This document shows, piece after piece, positions 7,298 through 17,005 of a stretch of 64,000 nucleotides of DNA (its first letter is position 1; each line of letters opens with the position of its first letter). Location of the stretch: contig CAZVSU010000002.1 of assembly GCA_964629645.1 (NCBI GenBank), positions 1 through 64,000 of the forward strand, in the 5' to 3' direction. The position numbers and the translations under genes were made by a program. The DNA comes from JAAKFL01 sp964629645. GTDB lineage: Bacteria > Chlamydiota > Chlamydiia > Chlamydiales > SLFE01. The notes under the pieces are model-generated. The model was given only the letters and a program-made list of their open reading frames with translations, made no database searches and was not told the DNA's origin.

Positions 7298-10200
7298 ATG
7301 AACACAAAGTCTCCCATCCAGCTTAAAAAAGTTTCTGTCCACAATTTGAAAAGAGTCGACCTGACAATTCCGACAGGGCAGCTCGTCGTCTTCACCGGGG
7401 TTTCCGGCTCGGGCAAATCTTCCCTTGCCTTTGATACGATTTATGTTGAAGGTCAAAGGCGTTACGTCGAATCCCTTTCGATTTTTGCCAAACGGCAGAT
7501 GGGAGAGCTCGCAAAGCCCGACATGGAAAGTGCTTCGGGCATTTCGCCAACGATATCGATCGAGCAAAAAACAGCAGGAAAAAACCCGAGGTCCACTGTC
7601 GGCACCATGACCCAAGTCTATGACTACCTAAGGGTTCTTTTCGCTCGTATCGGCATTCCCCATTGCCCCGTGAGCGGCGAGGCCGTAAGACCGCAAAGCT
7701 TGGAAAGGATCATCAAAATCGTTCAAACGCTCCCTGAAAAGACCAAAATTTTGATTTTAGCCCCCTACGCCCGCGATAAAAAAGCGGAATTTAAAGAAGA
7801 TTTTGAAGAGCTCTTGCGCAAAGGTTTTATGCGTGTGCGCATTGACGGTGAGATCCAGATTCTCGACGGCAGCACCGCTTTGGATGGCAGCACCCCCCAT
7901 AATGTCGATCTCGTCGTCGATCGCACTGAAGTCAAACCCGAAAACAAATCCCGCATCGCAGACGCGCTCAACCAAGCACTCGATCTCGGCAAGGGTGTCT
8001 GTATGGTGGTCGATGCGGAGACAGAAGACGAGCAGCTCTACTCGATGCATGCCTATTCCCCTCAGTCGGGACTTTCCTATCCCTCCTTGGAGCCGGGCGA
8101 TTTTTCTTTCAACAGTCCTAGTGGGATGTGCCCTCGCTGCCACGGGCTGGGGGAGGTGAATGAATTTCTTCTCGATCTCGTGATCGACCCCAATAAAAGC
8201 ATCGCAGCGGACTGCTGTTCCATTGCCACATCATATGAAACTGTCCGCTACAAAAACATTTATGACAACTTGGCCCGTATCTTCGGCTTCAGCGTCAAAA
8301 CCCCTTGGAAAAAGCTTCCTCAAGAAGCGAAAGACATCTTCCTTTCAGGAACAAAAGACAACCGCTGGCTGAAAATGTCTTTCGTTCACCCGACAAAGGG
8401 CTACAGGTGGCAAGATCGCGTAAGGTGGAAGGGAGTTTTATACGAAGCTCACCAAAGATACCAGGAGGCAAAAAGCGAGCGGTACAGAAAAAAAATGCAG
8501 GAGGTCATGCACCGGCAAACATGCCCCGAATGCCGGGGATCCCGACTGAAGGCCTACCCCGCCGCAACAGAACTCCATGGAAAGCGCATCGCCGTGATCA
8601 TGAACCTCACAATCGGCGAATGCAAAGAGTTTTTCGATCACCTCACCCTCTCAGAAAAAGAGGAGCTCATCGCCGACGAGCTCTTGAAAGAAATCAAAGA
8701 AAGACTCCACTTTTTAGTGCAAGTCGGCCTCCATTACTTGACGCTCGACAGGACAGCGCCCACACTTTCGGGCGGTGAAGCCCAGAGGGTAAGGCTTGCC
8801 TCGCAGATCGGATGCGGACTGGTCGGCATCACCTATGTCCTCGATGAGCCCTCAATCGGCCTCCATCCCCGCGATAACCTGAAGCTCATCGAGACATTGA
8901 AACACCTAAGAGACATCGGAAATACAGTTTTGGTCGTGGAGCACGATGAAGAGACAATTCTCTCAGCCGATCACGTCATCGATTTCGGTCCCGGTGCCGG
9001 GAGAAGGGGCGGCGAGATCGTCTCGCAAGGGCCGCTGCAAAAGCTGCTCAAAAGCAAACACTCGTTAACCGCACAGTATTTGCGCGGCGAGAAAGTGATC
9101 CCCCTGCCGGAAAAAAGGCGCCGGCCAGAAAAAAAAGGCATTGATGTTGTCGGCGCCACCCATCATAACTTAAAAAATGTCACTGTGACGTTTCCTTTGG
9201 GCATTTTTGTTTGCGTCACAGGAGTCTCCGGATCGGGAAAATCGTCATTGGTTTCAGATATTCTCCACCCCGCTCTCGTCAATGCCCTTCACCGAGGAGA
9301 ACATAAGGTAGGCGCCCACAAAAAGATCGAGGGGCAAAACCTTATTGATAAAGTCATCGGCATCGACCAGTCCCCTATCGGGCGCAATCCGAGGTCGAAC
9401 CCGGCCACATACATCAAACTTTTCGACCATATTCGCGATCTGTTTGCCGAGCTTCCCGAATCAAAAGCCAGAGGCTATCAGGCGGGCCGCTTTAGTTTTA
9501 ACGTCAAAGAGGGGGCCTGCCCAAGATGCGTCGGGATGGGGATGATCAAATTCGACATGGATTTCATGGAAGACGCGTGGTCGATGTGTCCTCTTTGCGA
9601 AGGAAAACGATTCGACTCCGAAACGTTATCCGTAAAATATAAAGGCGTCAGCATCTACGACGTTTTGGATATGGACGTCGATGAGGCGGCGCTATTTTTT
9701 CAAAATATCCCCCATATCAAGCACAAGCTGGATATCTTGCAAAAAGTAGGACTTGGCTATCTCAAAATCGGGCAGTTTTCAACGACCCTTTCAGGGGGCG
9801 AAGCGCAGCGCATCAAACTTGCTAAAGAACTGGTCCGTCCTTCGACAGGAAAAACAGTCTACATTTTAGACGAACCCACAACAGGCCTTCACTACCACGA
9901 CGTCGACCACCTTTTGCATGTCCTCCACGAGCTTGTGGACCGCGGAAACACCGTTGTTGTCATTGAACACAATATGGAAGTCGTGAAAACAGCCGATTGG
10001 ATCATCGATCTCGGGCCGGAAGGAGGAGCCGGAGGAGGAGAAGTTGTCGGGGAGGGACCCCCTGAAACGATTGCCAAGCAAAAAACTCCCACAGGAAAGG
10101 CTGTCGATCAAATCCTTTCGCAGAAACTGTTGAAAGACGTTCAAACCCTGATGGCTCAGCCCACGGCCAAAAAAGAGCCCAAGGCAAAAGGGATACAAAC

Positions 10201-12967
10201 GATTTCAGTCTCAGGCGCCGAAGAGAACAATCTCAAACATATCGAAGCGGCCATCCCGAGAGGAAAAATCACAATCTGCACCGGTCCGTCTGGATCGGGA
10301 AAAAGCTCGTTTGCCTTTGATACTGTTTACGCCGAAGGGCAAAGGCGCTATACAGAGTCACTCTCCCCTTACGCCCGGCAGTTTGTCAAACAAATGCCAA
10401 AACCGATCGTCGGAAAAATTGAAGGCCTTTCCCCTGCTATCTCCATCGAGCAAAAAATTCATGCCGGCAACCCGCGGAGCACGGTCGGCACTTTAACGGA
10501 AATTTACGACTATTTGCGTATTCTTTTCGCCCGAAAAGGGATCCCCCACTGCCCTGAAACAGGCGAAGTGATCAAAGCAATCAGCAAAGAGTACGTCGTC
10601 GATCGTCTGATGGCCTACCCTGATGGAACCAAAATGATTCTGATGGCTCCTGCTCCCAAGCACGAAAAATTTCAAGACGTGATCGAGCGCTTCGGCCGTC
10701 TCGGCTATTTGAGAATTAGGCTGAACGGCGAGTTTTACGAGCTCGATGAACCTGAACGGATCCCCTACGATCCGAAAAAAAAACAGGAGTTTTACCTTGT
10801 TGTCGACAGGCTCAAACTGTCCTCGACAATGCGCGCCAGGCTGATGGAAGGGGCTGAGGCGTGCGCTTCGCTTGGTAAGGACCAAATTATTGTCCAGATC
10901 GACGACAAGGACATTCACTACAATCTTTCGTTTGCCGTCGAAAGCACCGGCAAGTCGTATCCCGAGATTACGCCGCATACCTTTTCCTTTAATATTCCTG
11001 AAGGGATGTGCCCCTATTGCGAAGGTCTTGGAACCACCTACGGCGCAAACGTCATGGAAAACGAGGAAGTGGCATCAAGCTCCATATTGAATTTGATCCA
11101 CACAATATGGGGAGACACCTTGTCGCAAAAAGCCTATGAGATGCTTTTCGCCTTCTTAGACGCAGAAAAAATCGACGTCGATCTGCCGCTCAGAAAATTG
11201 AAACCAAAAGAATTGGACCTTGTTTTAAATGGATCGGATAAAAAAATCACCTATCAAGGACTTAACTTTCGCTGGCGCGGGTTGAATGCCGTTTTGTCCG
11301 ATGCCGTCAGAAGCACCGATCCCGACGTCAAAAATGCGGCCGTTGTGCTCATGGATGAAATCGAGTGCCATTCTTGCAAAGGAGCGCGGGTCAACGCCTT
11401 AGCCCGCCATGTGACCATTAAGAAAAAAGGAATTCACGATGTCTGCAGCATGCCGATCCGGCAGGCTCTCAAGTTTGTGAAAGGGATCACGCTCAAGGAA
11501 GAAGAACAAAAAATCTTGGGTGAAACATTCGACCAGCTTTCCAAGAGGCTCTCTTTCCTTGACGAAGTGGGTTTGAACTACCTGTCGCTCAATCGCTCAG
11601 CCCCCACATTATCAGGGGGCGAAGCGCAGAGAATCCGATTGGCAAGGCAGCTTGGCGGCGGGTTAACAGGGACGCTCTATGTTCTCGACGAGCCCACCAT
11701 AGGACTTCACCCCCGCGATAGCGACCGCCTTAACCAAGCCCTTCTCAAACTAAAAAAGCTCGGCAACACCCTTATTTTAGTCGAACACGACCCCCTCACC
11801 CTGTCTATAGCCGACCGCGTACTCGATTTCGGCCCCGGTTCCGGCATGAAAGGAGGGCATATTGTCTCCCAAGGCACGCTCGCCGAGATCAAAAAAGACA
11901 AAAAGTCTCTCACGGGCCAATATCTTTCGGGAAAACTTAAAATCGACGTCCCCAAAAAAAGGCGCCTGCCCTTGAAAAAACCGATTAAAATCGAAAACGC
12001 GCGTCTCCATAATTTAAAGTCCCTATCCTGCGAAATACCAAGAGGCGTCTTGACGTGCGTGAGCGGCGTGTCGGGATCCGGAAAATCCTCTCTTGTTCAC
12101 GAAATTCTTGTTCCGGCAGTGAAAAGGGGTCTGCAAACCGGCGAAGATGCTGTCATTCAACCCTATGGAACCGTCAAGGGAATCGGAGAGTTTGATAAAT
12201 TGATTGCGGTTGATCAAAACCCAATTGGCCATACTGTCCGCTCCAATGTGGGGACCTATGTCGAGCTCCTCGATAGGATGCGGGAGTTTTTTGCGCAGCT
12301 TCCTGAGGCAAGAGCCAAGGGGCTAAAACCGGGCAATTTTAGCTACAACCACCGAAAAGGAATGTGCACCTCGTGCTGGGGTCTTGGGTACAGCAGAGTC
12401 GAGATGCACTTTCTTCCTCCCGTTAAAGTCCCCTGCCAAGAGTGCCGTGGACTGAGGCTTAACCCCGTCAGCTTAAGCGTGACGTACAAGGATAAAAACT
12501 TCGGCGAGTATCTGCAGATGACAATTGATGAAGCAATGGTCGTCTTCGACAGCTTTCCAAGAATCAAAAGAGTCTTAAAAACCTTGATCGATGTCGGTCT
12601 CGGCTATCTCAAAATTGGTCAGGAAATGGTCACGCTATCGGGCGGGGAAGCGCAAAGAATCAAACTCAGCCGCGAGCTGTCCAAAAGGTCGACAGGCCGC
12701 ACCCTCTACATTATGGATGAACCCACCATCGGCCTTCATAGCGACGATATCCAAAAACTATTGAAGGTGCTTCACCGGCTGGTCGACAAAAAAAATACCA
12801 TGGTGATCATTGAGCACAATCTCGACATCATCAAAAATGCAGATCACGTCCTTGACCTGGGCCCTGACGCCGGAGAAAAAGGAGGGACGCTTATCTTTTC
12901 CGGCACTCCCGAAGACATGATCAAATGCACGCTCTCGACAACAGGAAAGTACCTTGCCAAGGGTTAA
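7298..12967 (+). CDS. uvrA: UvrA excinuclease subunit, tandem double-length form
   Basis: The protein of 1889 residues is two UvrA proteins in tandem; normal UvrA is about 940 residues. Four Walker A motifs of the type GxSGSGKSS lie near residues 34, 643, 995 and 1589. Four LSGGEAQR signatures and paired CxxC zinc modules (for example CPRCHG/CPECRG, CPYCEG/CHSCKG, CTSCWG/CQECRG) recur in each half. UvrA finds bulky DNA damage with UvrB in nucleotide excision repair. In other bacteria it dimerises; here the dimer is covalent, as is known for C. trachomatis UvrA. All ATPase motifs look intact. It starts 43 bases from the divergent FGE-fold gene and converges with htpX. Confidence 0.97.
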   Translation: MNTKSPIQLKKVSVHNLKRVDLTIPTGQLVVFTGVSGSGKSSLAFDTIYVEGQRRYVESLSIFAKRQMGELAKPDMESASGISPTISIEQKTAGKNPRSTVGTMTQVYDYLRVLFARIGIPHCPVSGEAVRPQSLERIIKIVQTLPEKTKILILAPYARDKKAEFKEDFEELLRKGFMRVRIDGEIQILDGSTALDGSTPHNVDLVVDRTEVKPENKSRIADALNQALDLGKGVCMVVDAETEDEQLYSMHAYSPQSGLSYPSLEPGDFSFNSPSGMCPRCHGLGEVNEFLLDLVIDPNKSIAADCCSIATSYETVRYKNIYDNLARIFGFSVKTPWKKLPQEAKDIFLSGTKDNRWLKMSFVHPTKGYRWQDRVRWKGVLYEAHQRYQEAKSERYRKKMQEVMHRQTCPECRGSRLKAYPAATELHGKRIAVIMNLTIGECKEFFDHLTLSEKEELIADELLKEIKERLHFLVQVGLHYLTLDRTAPTLSGGEAQRVRLASQIGCGLVGITYVLDEPSIGLHPRDNLKLIETLKHLRDIGNTVLVVEHDEETILSADHVIDFGPGAGRRGGEIVSQGPLQKLLKSKHSLTAQYLRGEKVIPLPEKRRRPEKKGIDVVGATHHNLKNVTVTFPLGIFVCVTGVSGSGKSSLVSDILHPALVNALHRGEHKVGAHKKIEGQNLIDKVIGIDQSPIGRNPRSNPATYIKLFDHIRDLFAELPESKARGYQAGRFSFNVKEGACPRCVGMGMIKFDMDFMEDAWSMCPLCEGKRFDSETLSVKYKGVSIYDVLDMDVDEAALFFQNIPHIKHKLDILQKVGLGYLKIGQFSTTLSGGEAQRIKLAKELVRPSTGKTVYILDEPTTGLHYHDVDHLLHVLHELVDRGNTVVVIEHNMEVVKTADWIIDLGPEGGAGGGEVVGEGPPETIAKQKTPTGKAVDQILSQKLLKDVQTLMAQPTAKKEPKAKGIQTISVSGAEENNLKHIEAAIPRGKITICTGPSGSGKSSFAFDTVYAEGQRRYTESLSPYARQFVKQMPKPIVGKIEGLSPAISIEQKIHAGNPRSTVGTLTEIYDYLRILFARKGIPHCPETGEVIKAISKEYVVDRLMAYPDGTKMILMAPAPKHEKFQDVIERFGRLGYLRIRLNGEFYELDEPERIPYDPKKKQEFYLVVDRLKLSSTMRARLMEGAEACASLGKDQIIVQIDDKDIHYNLSFAVESTGKSYPEITPHTFSFNIPEGMCPYCEGLGTTYGANVMENEEVASSSILNLIHTIWGDTLSQKAYEMLFAFLDAEKIDVDLPLRKLKPKELDLVLNGSDKKITYQGLNFRWRGLNAVLSDAVRSTDPDVKNAAVVLMDEIECHSCKGARVNALARHVTIKKKGIHDVCSMPIRQALKFVKGITLKEEEQKILGETFDQLSKRLSFLDEVGLNYLSLNRSAPTLSGGEAQRIRLARQLGGGLTGTLYVLDEPTIGLHPRDSDRLNQALLKLKKLGNTLILVEHDPLTLSIADRVLDFGPGSGMKGGHIVSQGTLAEIKKDKKSLTGQYLSGKLKIDVPKKRRLPLKKPIKIENARLHNLKSLSCEIPRGVLTCVSGVSGSGKSSLVHEILVPAVKRGLQTGEDAVIQPYGTVKGIGEFDKLIAVDQNPIGHTVRSNVGTYVELLDRMREFFAQLPEARAKGLKPGNFSYNHRKGMCTSCWGLGYSRVEMHFLPPVKVPCQECRGLRLNPVSLSVTYKDKNFGEYLQMTIDEAMVVFDSFPRIKRVLKTLIDVGLGYLKIGQEMVTLSGGEAQRIKLSRELSKRSTGRTLYIMDEPTIGLHSDDIQKLLKVLHRLVDKKNTMVIIEHNLDIIKNADHVLDLGPDAGEKGGTLIFSGTPEDMIKCTLSTTGKYLAKG

Positions 12968-12968
12968 A

Positions 12969-14828
12969 TTAATCATGAGGTAAGACCAAAGGGACAGGGC
13001 AGCCGAGCGAATCGCCAATGGCGCGGAAAAGTTCGGCTTCGTAAATGTTGATCCTGTTGTTAGACTCCATCGTCAGAAGGCACGCTTCAAGAAGCCTTTT
13101 TTTCTCTTGCGGTTTCAGTTTCGCAAGATCATCGAGAGCTTTATTTAAGGGGCCGAGTTTGATTTTACTTAAAAGTTCACCACTGTAGGTGAGCTTTAGG
13201 TGGTTCAATCCCGCTTCGAAAGATTTTCTTTGTTGTTTTTCATCCCGATTTCCCACAAGAGATAAGATCTCAAGAAGGATGATGGCCGCCTCTTTATGAT
13301 TTTCGATCGGATCTTTCCCTCTGGGCTTTTCAACCCGTGTAAATTCTGCATCGAGATGCTGTATCAAGACTTTTTCCAGAACCCAGGCAAAAAGATCGAT
13401 TTTTTTATCGGATCTCATGAGCCACTTCACATTCTCTCTGAAAACGCGGTATTCATTTTTGGACAGAGTTTTAAATGAAGGAATCGCCATGTCGATCAGC
13501 GGCAACCGCGCATTCAGATCAATTTTTTTAAGCTCAGGGTAAATCCGTTTCAGCTCACGGTCCACGCCAACGTAGGCTTGTGCCGAAAGCTGTTTGAGCT
13601 GTTTTTTTCTGATCTCTTCGTCATTGGATAGGAGCAGCCCGTAGATCACAGCGCGGGCGCCGTATGGATCCCGAATCGCAGATCGTATGGCAAGCGGAAG
13701 ATCTCCGACCAGTTTTTTCGCATACTGGATTTGTTCGACATTCGGCTGCCCCATGCTTGCCATCATAGACGCTCCTGCAGGCGCAGCAGCCGCAGGGGGC
13801 GTTTTTGCTACCCCTTTTGACTTTTCTTTCTTTTTAAGTGACAAAACGCGTTGAATTCGCTCCTCGATAGGGGGATGTGTGGCAAATAAGCCGGCCATTC
13901 CCGATAAAACGCCTTTGGAAAAAAACATGTGGCTCACATCCGGGGCGTGGGGGCTTAAGATTTTAGAGCCGTACATATGATCACGAATTTTTTTCAACGC
14001 ATTTCCAATCCCCTCGGGGTTTCGAGTGAATTGCACCGCTGATGCATCAGCAAGAAACTCTCTTTGGCGGCTCACTGCCGCTTTAATCAAGTGACCAAAG
14101 AAAGTCCCGACAAAGCCGACGGCCATCATTCCAATTGCAACCATAAAAATGGCAACGGCTCCTCCTTGCTGCTGCCGGCCTCCCCCCCTCGAGAAAGCCG
14201 CGACGCGGAGCGTGTAGTAGCCAAAAAGGCCCAAAGCTAAAATACCAAAGAGAAGACCGATCAGCCGGATATTGAGCCTCATATCTCCGTTCACAATGTG
14301 GCTGTATTCATGGGCGATGACCCCTTGAAGCTCATCGCGACTGAGGTTTTCAACGCAGCCTCGCGTCACCCCGATCACCGCTTCGCTCGAGGAAAATCCT
14401 GCAGCAAAAGCATTAATCCCCTCTTCTTGGTCGAGCAGATACACAGTCGGAGCTGGAATGCCCGTTGCCACTGCCATCTCCTCGACGACGTTGAGGATCT
14501 TCTGTTCTGTCGGGTCGCTTGAGCTCGGACTCAAGCGGCGCCCCCCCAGGGATTTTGCCACATAGGCTCCGCCGCCGCTGCTTAGCTGGAGCGTTTTAAA
14601 GAAGCTTGCGAGTCCCACAACTAAAAAAGTCAAAATAGCGACCCAGGTGAACAAGACGGGATCCCAAAGATCGCTTGAGTGAAAGTTGGGACCGACAGTC
14701 GCATAGGCAGCGGCCGACGCGAAGATTAAATAGAGCACCAAAACAATGCCCACGACAGCGCAAATGAAAAGAAACACAAGCATGAAGGTGTTGCGTCTTG
14801 CTTTGTCTTGATGCTGAAAAAAATCCAT
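12969..14828 (-). CDS. htpX: HtpX-like M48 membrane metalloprotease with long C-terminal extension
   Basis: The protein has 619 residues from the ATG at 14828. Two N-terminal membrane helices (about 15-42 and 58-78) precede the zinc-protease motif HEYSH (173-177) and further hydrophobic segments near 185-250. HtpX degrades damaged membrane proteins. Canonical HtpX is about 290 residues; this one has roughly 280 additional residues after residue 340, starting with a Lys- and Ala-rich linker. The extended type is commonly found behind lemA, as here (16 bases). The first 26 residues of the longest open frame were dropped because they overlap lemA. Confidence 0.85.
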   Translation of the reverse strand: MDFFQHQDKARRNTFMLVFLFICAVVGIVLVLYLIFASAAAYATVGPNFHSSDLWDPVLFTWVAILTFLVVGLASFFKTLQLSSGGGAYVAKSLGGRRLSPSSSDPTEQKILNVVEEMAVATGIPAPTVYLLDQEEGINAFAAGFSSSEAVIGVTRGCVENLSRDELQGVIAHEYSHIVNGDMRLNIRLIGLLFGILALGLFGYYTLRVAAFSRGGGRQQQGGAVAIFMVAIGMMAVGFVGTFFGHLIKAAVSRQREFLADASAVQFTRNPEGIGNALKKIRDHMYGSKILSPHAPDVSHMFFSKGVLSGMAGLFATHPPIEERIQRVLSLKKKEKSKGVAKTPPAAAAPAGASMMASMGQPNVEQIQYAKKLVGDLPLAIRSAIRDPYGARAVIYGLLLSNDEEIRKKQLKQLSAQAYVGVDRELKRIYPELKKIDLNARLPLIDMAIPSFKTLSKNEYRVFRENVKWLMRSDKKIDLFAWVLEKVLIQHLDAEFTRVEKPRGKDPIENHKEAAIILLEILSLVGNRDEKQQRKSFEAGLNHLKLTYSGELLSKIKLGPLNKALDDLAKLKPQEKKRLLEACLLTMESNNRINIYEAELFRAIGDSLGCPVPLVLPHD

Positions 14829-14844
14829 GTTCGACTCTCTCGTG

Positions 14845-15429
14845 TTAGAAGGCCACTTGAGGCGCCTCAGCGATTTCAGCAGAATCGAATTCCAGCAGAC
14901 CTGCATCTTCGCTGAAACCGAATAGTCCCGCTAACAAGACCGCCGGAAACGCTTGTTTGTAGATGTTGAATGCCATCACGGCATCGTTGTAAGCCTGCCT
15001 TGAAAACGCAACTTTATTTTCAGTTGATGTCAGCTCTTCACTGAGTTGCATCATGTTTTCATTCGCTTTTAAATCCGGGTAAGACTCGGAAAGAGCAAAC
15101 AATCGGCCTAGCGCCCCGGTCAATCCCGCCTCTGCACCGGCGAGTTCTTCTATTGACTTTTTGTCACCGGGATCTGCGGACTTGAGCCCCTCGACAGCAC
15201 GCGTTCTTGCCGCCGTGACCGCCTCGAATGTCTCGCGCTCGTGCTTCATGTATCCTTTTGCTGTTTCGACCAAATTTGGGATAAGGTCGTGTCGACGCTT
15301 TAATTGGACTTCGATCTGTGCAAAGGCATTTTGAAATCGATTTTTAAGTTTGACTAATGTGTTGTATACGTTGACAGAGTAAAAACCAAGTATCAAGAGA
15401 AGCGCCAGTATAATTATGGAAATGACCAT
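14845..15429 (-). CDS. lemA: LemA family protein
   Basis: The protein has 194 residues from the ATG at 15429, preceded by GAGGAG. An N-terminal membrane anchor (IIILALLLILGFYSV) is followed by the LemA core with the characteristic YNxLVKLKNRFQNAFAQIEVQLKRRHDLIPNLVE. LemA proteins are anchored helical bundles of unclear biochemical role, often encoded with an M48 protease; the order lemA-htpX here fits a membrane quality-control pair. Additional upstream codons in the same frame lack an RBS and are not used. Confidence 0.9.
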   Translation of the reverse strand: MVISIIILALLLILGFYSVNVYNTLVKLKNRFQNAFAQIEVQLKRRHDLIPNLVETAKGYMKHERETFEAVTAARTRAVEGLKSADPGDKKSIEELAGAEAGLTGALGRLFALSESYPDLKANENMMQLSEELTSTENKVAFSRQAYNDAVMAFNIYKQAFPAVLLAGLFGFSEDAGLLEFDSAEIAEAPQVAF

Positions 15430-15526
15430 AAAAACTCCTCTGTTAACTTTATTATATGTGGGTGTCGAAAGCGGTGTCAAGAGCTCTGTCTCGGTCTTAA
15501 GATCAATCTTGGAGCCACAATAGACG

Positions 15527-15556
15527 TTGACAAACAACAAAGTCTATCCCTATGAT
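15527..15556 (+). promoter_or_regulatory. Putative housekeeping-sigma promoter ahead of the brnQ leader
   Basis: A perfect -35 TTGACA (15527-15532) is followed after 18 bases by TATGAT (15551-15556). The expected start near 15563 lies only a few bases ahead of the short leader reading frame at 15567. Confidence 0.55.
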
Positions 15557-15566
15557 AGTGAGCGTT

Positions 15567-15662
15567 ATGAAGAATCAAGGCCAAGCTATCATCATCTCTG
15601 CCTCATTTTTTGCGGCCTCTCTTGTGTCTCCTACCCTCAATCTCGTCGTCGTCGTCATTTAA
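15567..15662 (+). CDS. Short Ile/Val/Leu-rich reading frame, possible leader peptide
   Basis: A 31-codon frame has 12 branched-chain residues, including three consecutive Ile codons (15588-15596) and four consecutive GTC valine codons near the end (NLVVVVI). Its stop codon abuts a GC-rich hairpin and it lies upstream of brnQ, a branched-chain amino acid carrier. That is the layout of an ilv-type leader peptide. Against it, no Shine-Dalgarno is visible (it would be almost leaderless from the promoter at 15527), and brnQ has its own promoter-like sequence downstream. An in-frame ATG at 15552 is an alternative start. Real expression is uncertain. Confidence 0.4.
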   Translation: MKNQGQAIIISASFFAASLVSPTLNLVVVVI

Positions 15663-15700
15663 TTGCGCCCGATCTCATGTTTGAATGATTTCGGGCGCAA
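15663..15700 (+). promoter_or_regulatory. GC-rich hairpin between leader frame and brnQ (possible attenuator)
   Basis: TTGCGCCCGA (15663-15672) pairs perfectly with TCGGGCGCAA (15691-15700); the loop can extend the stem with TCAT/ATGA. It begins one base after the leader stop codon. A T-run does not follow, so it is not a textbook intrinsic terminator on either strand. Confidence 0.5.
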
Positions 15701-15727
15701 AACAAACAATTTACACAAAGAAAAAAC

Positions 15728-15756
15728 TTGAAAATAAAGTGAAAACCCATTAAAAT
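15728..15756 (+). promoter_or_regulatory. Putative brnQ promoter
   Basis: TTGAAA (15728-15733), a 17-base spacer and TAAAAT (15751-15756) lie just upstream of brnQ, which has AGAGG at 15776-15780. Confidence 0.5.
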
Positions 15757-15785
15757 TTTAGAAACGATTTTATAAAGAGGAAAAA

Positions 15786-16973
15786 ATGGACGCTAAAAAT
15801 AGATCGACAGTAGTTGCAGCAGGAATGGCAATGTTTTCTATGTTCTTCGGAGCTGGAAATGTGATCTTCCCTCTCGCTGTCGGACGAGATGCAGGAAATC
15901 TTAACCTTTACGCGATAAGCGGACTCTTATTGTCTGCGGTTGGGATTCCTCTTGTCGGCTTGATTTCAGCCACGCTTTTTAACGGAAATTACAAGCATTA
16001 TTTCGAACGAATTGGAAAAATACCCGGATTTTTTCTTGCGCTTTTCATTATGGGGTTAATAGGCCCTTTTGGCGCGATGCCGAGACTCATCACCGTTTCC
16101 CATCTCACACTGAGCATCTATTGGCCGGACGTGACATTTTGGGTGTTTAGTCTCATCGCCTGCGCGATTGTCTTTCTCTGTACGTTTAAAAAAAACCGTT
16201 TGATCGATATTTTAGGGTATTTTCTCACACCCGCACTTTTGATCGTGTTAGTGATCATCATTGCCAAAGGGCTCTTCAGCGCGGATTCACTTCCTGTCGT
16301 CGACAAAAATCCCGGAGACGTTTTTTTCAATGGACTGATCACAGGTTATGAAATGATGGATCTTTTGGCCACGTTCTTTTTTTCTTCGATCGTTTTGAAA
16401 AGTTTGGAAAGCGTTGAAAGACAACAGGGGCACACCAAAAACTTCCGGAACGTGATCTTTTTGACACTTAAGGCAAGCTTGATCGGAATGGGACTCTTGG
16501 CTTTCATTTATATCGGGTTCAGCTATGTCGCCGCCTTTCACGGCGCGAATCTGACCGGCCTTGGACGAGGTGATTTGCTCGGTGCTGTCGCTCTCCAAAT
16601 TCTAGGATCATCCGCAGGCATCATCGCCATCTTAGCCGTTTCTTTGGCCTGTTTGACAACAGCAATAGCACTCGCTGCCGTCTTTGCCGAGTTTTTAACA
16701 GATGATTTGACCCAAGGGAAACTCCCCTACGTGCCCAGCCTTGTGATCACATTACTGACTTGCTTTTTGGTGTCCACGTTAGGTTTTGATGGAATTTCCC
16801 AAATACTTGAACCTATTTTGATCATTTGCTACCCGGCCCTGATTGTGTTAGCCGTTCTTAACATCGCCCATAAGATCGCGCATGTCCAAACCGTCAAATT
16901 CCCCTTTGCACTTGCCACAGCGGCTTCGATTGTGTCTTACTTTTGGCCGAATATCAAAATGATGATGTCATAA
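15786..16973 (+). CDS. brnQ: BrnQ family branched-chain amino acid carrier
   Basis: This 395-residue polytopic membrane protein has a typical LIVCS family start (MAMFSMFFGAGNVIFPLAVG) and about 12 hydrophobic segments through the C terminus. BrnQ imports Leu, Ile and Val with a cation. Chlamydiae lack full branched-chain synthesis and depend on host supply, so this is a key nutrient importer. Its length is slightly below the usual 430-440 residues but matches chlamydial BrnQ. A possible Val/Ile leader and hairpin precede it, and an intrinsic terminator follows. Confidence 0.93.
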   Translation: MDAKNRSTVVAAGMAMFSMFFGAGNVIFPLAVGRDAGNLNLYAISGLLLSAVGIPLVGLISATLFNGNYKHYFERIGKIPGFFLALFIMGLIGPFGAMPRLITVSHLTLSIYWPDVTFWVFSLIACAIVFLCTFKKNRLIDILGYFLTPALLIVLVIIIAKGLFSADSLPVVDKNPGDVFFNGLITGYEMMDLLATFFFSSIVLKSLESVERQQGHTKNFRNVIFLTLKASLIGMGLLAFIYIGFSYVAAFHGANLTGLGRGDLLGAVALQILGSSAGIIAILAVSLACLTTAIALAAVFAEFLTDDLTQGKLPYVPSLVITLLTCFLVSTLGFDGISQILEPILIICYPALIVLAVLNIAHKIAHVQTVKFPFALATAASIVSYFWPNIKMMMS

Positions 16974-16977
16974 GAAT

Positions 16978-17005
16978 GAAGGAAGGCGCCCGCCTTCCTT
17001 CTTTT
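16978..17005 (+). terminator. Intrinsic terminator after brnQ
   Basis: GAAGGAAGGC pairs with GCCTTCCTTC around a 4-base loop, followed by TTTTATTT. It overlaps the stop codon region of the convergent gene at 17004. Confidence 0.85.

Noticed and set aside
15663..15700. Hairpin before brnQ as a standard intrinsic terminator
   Set aside because: No T-run follows on either strand; it is kept only as a possible regulatory hairpin.
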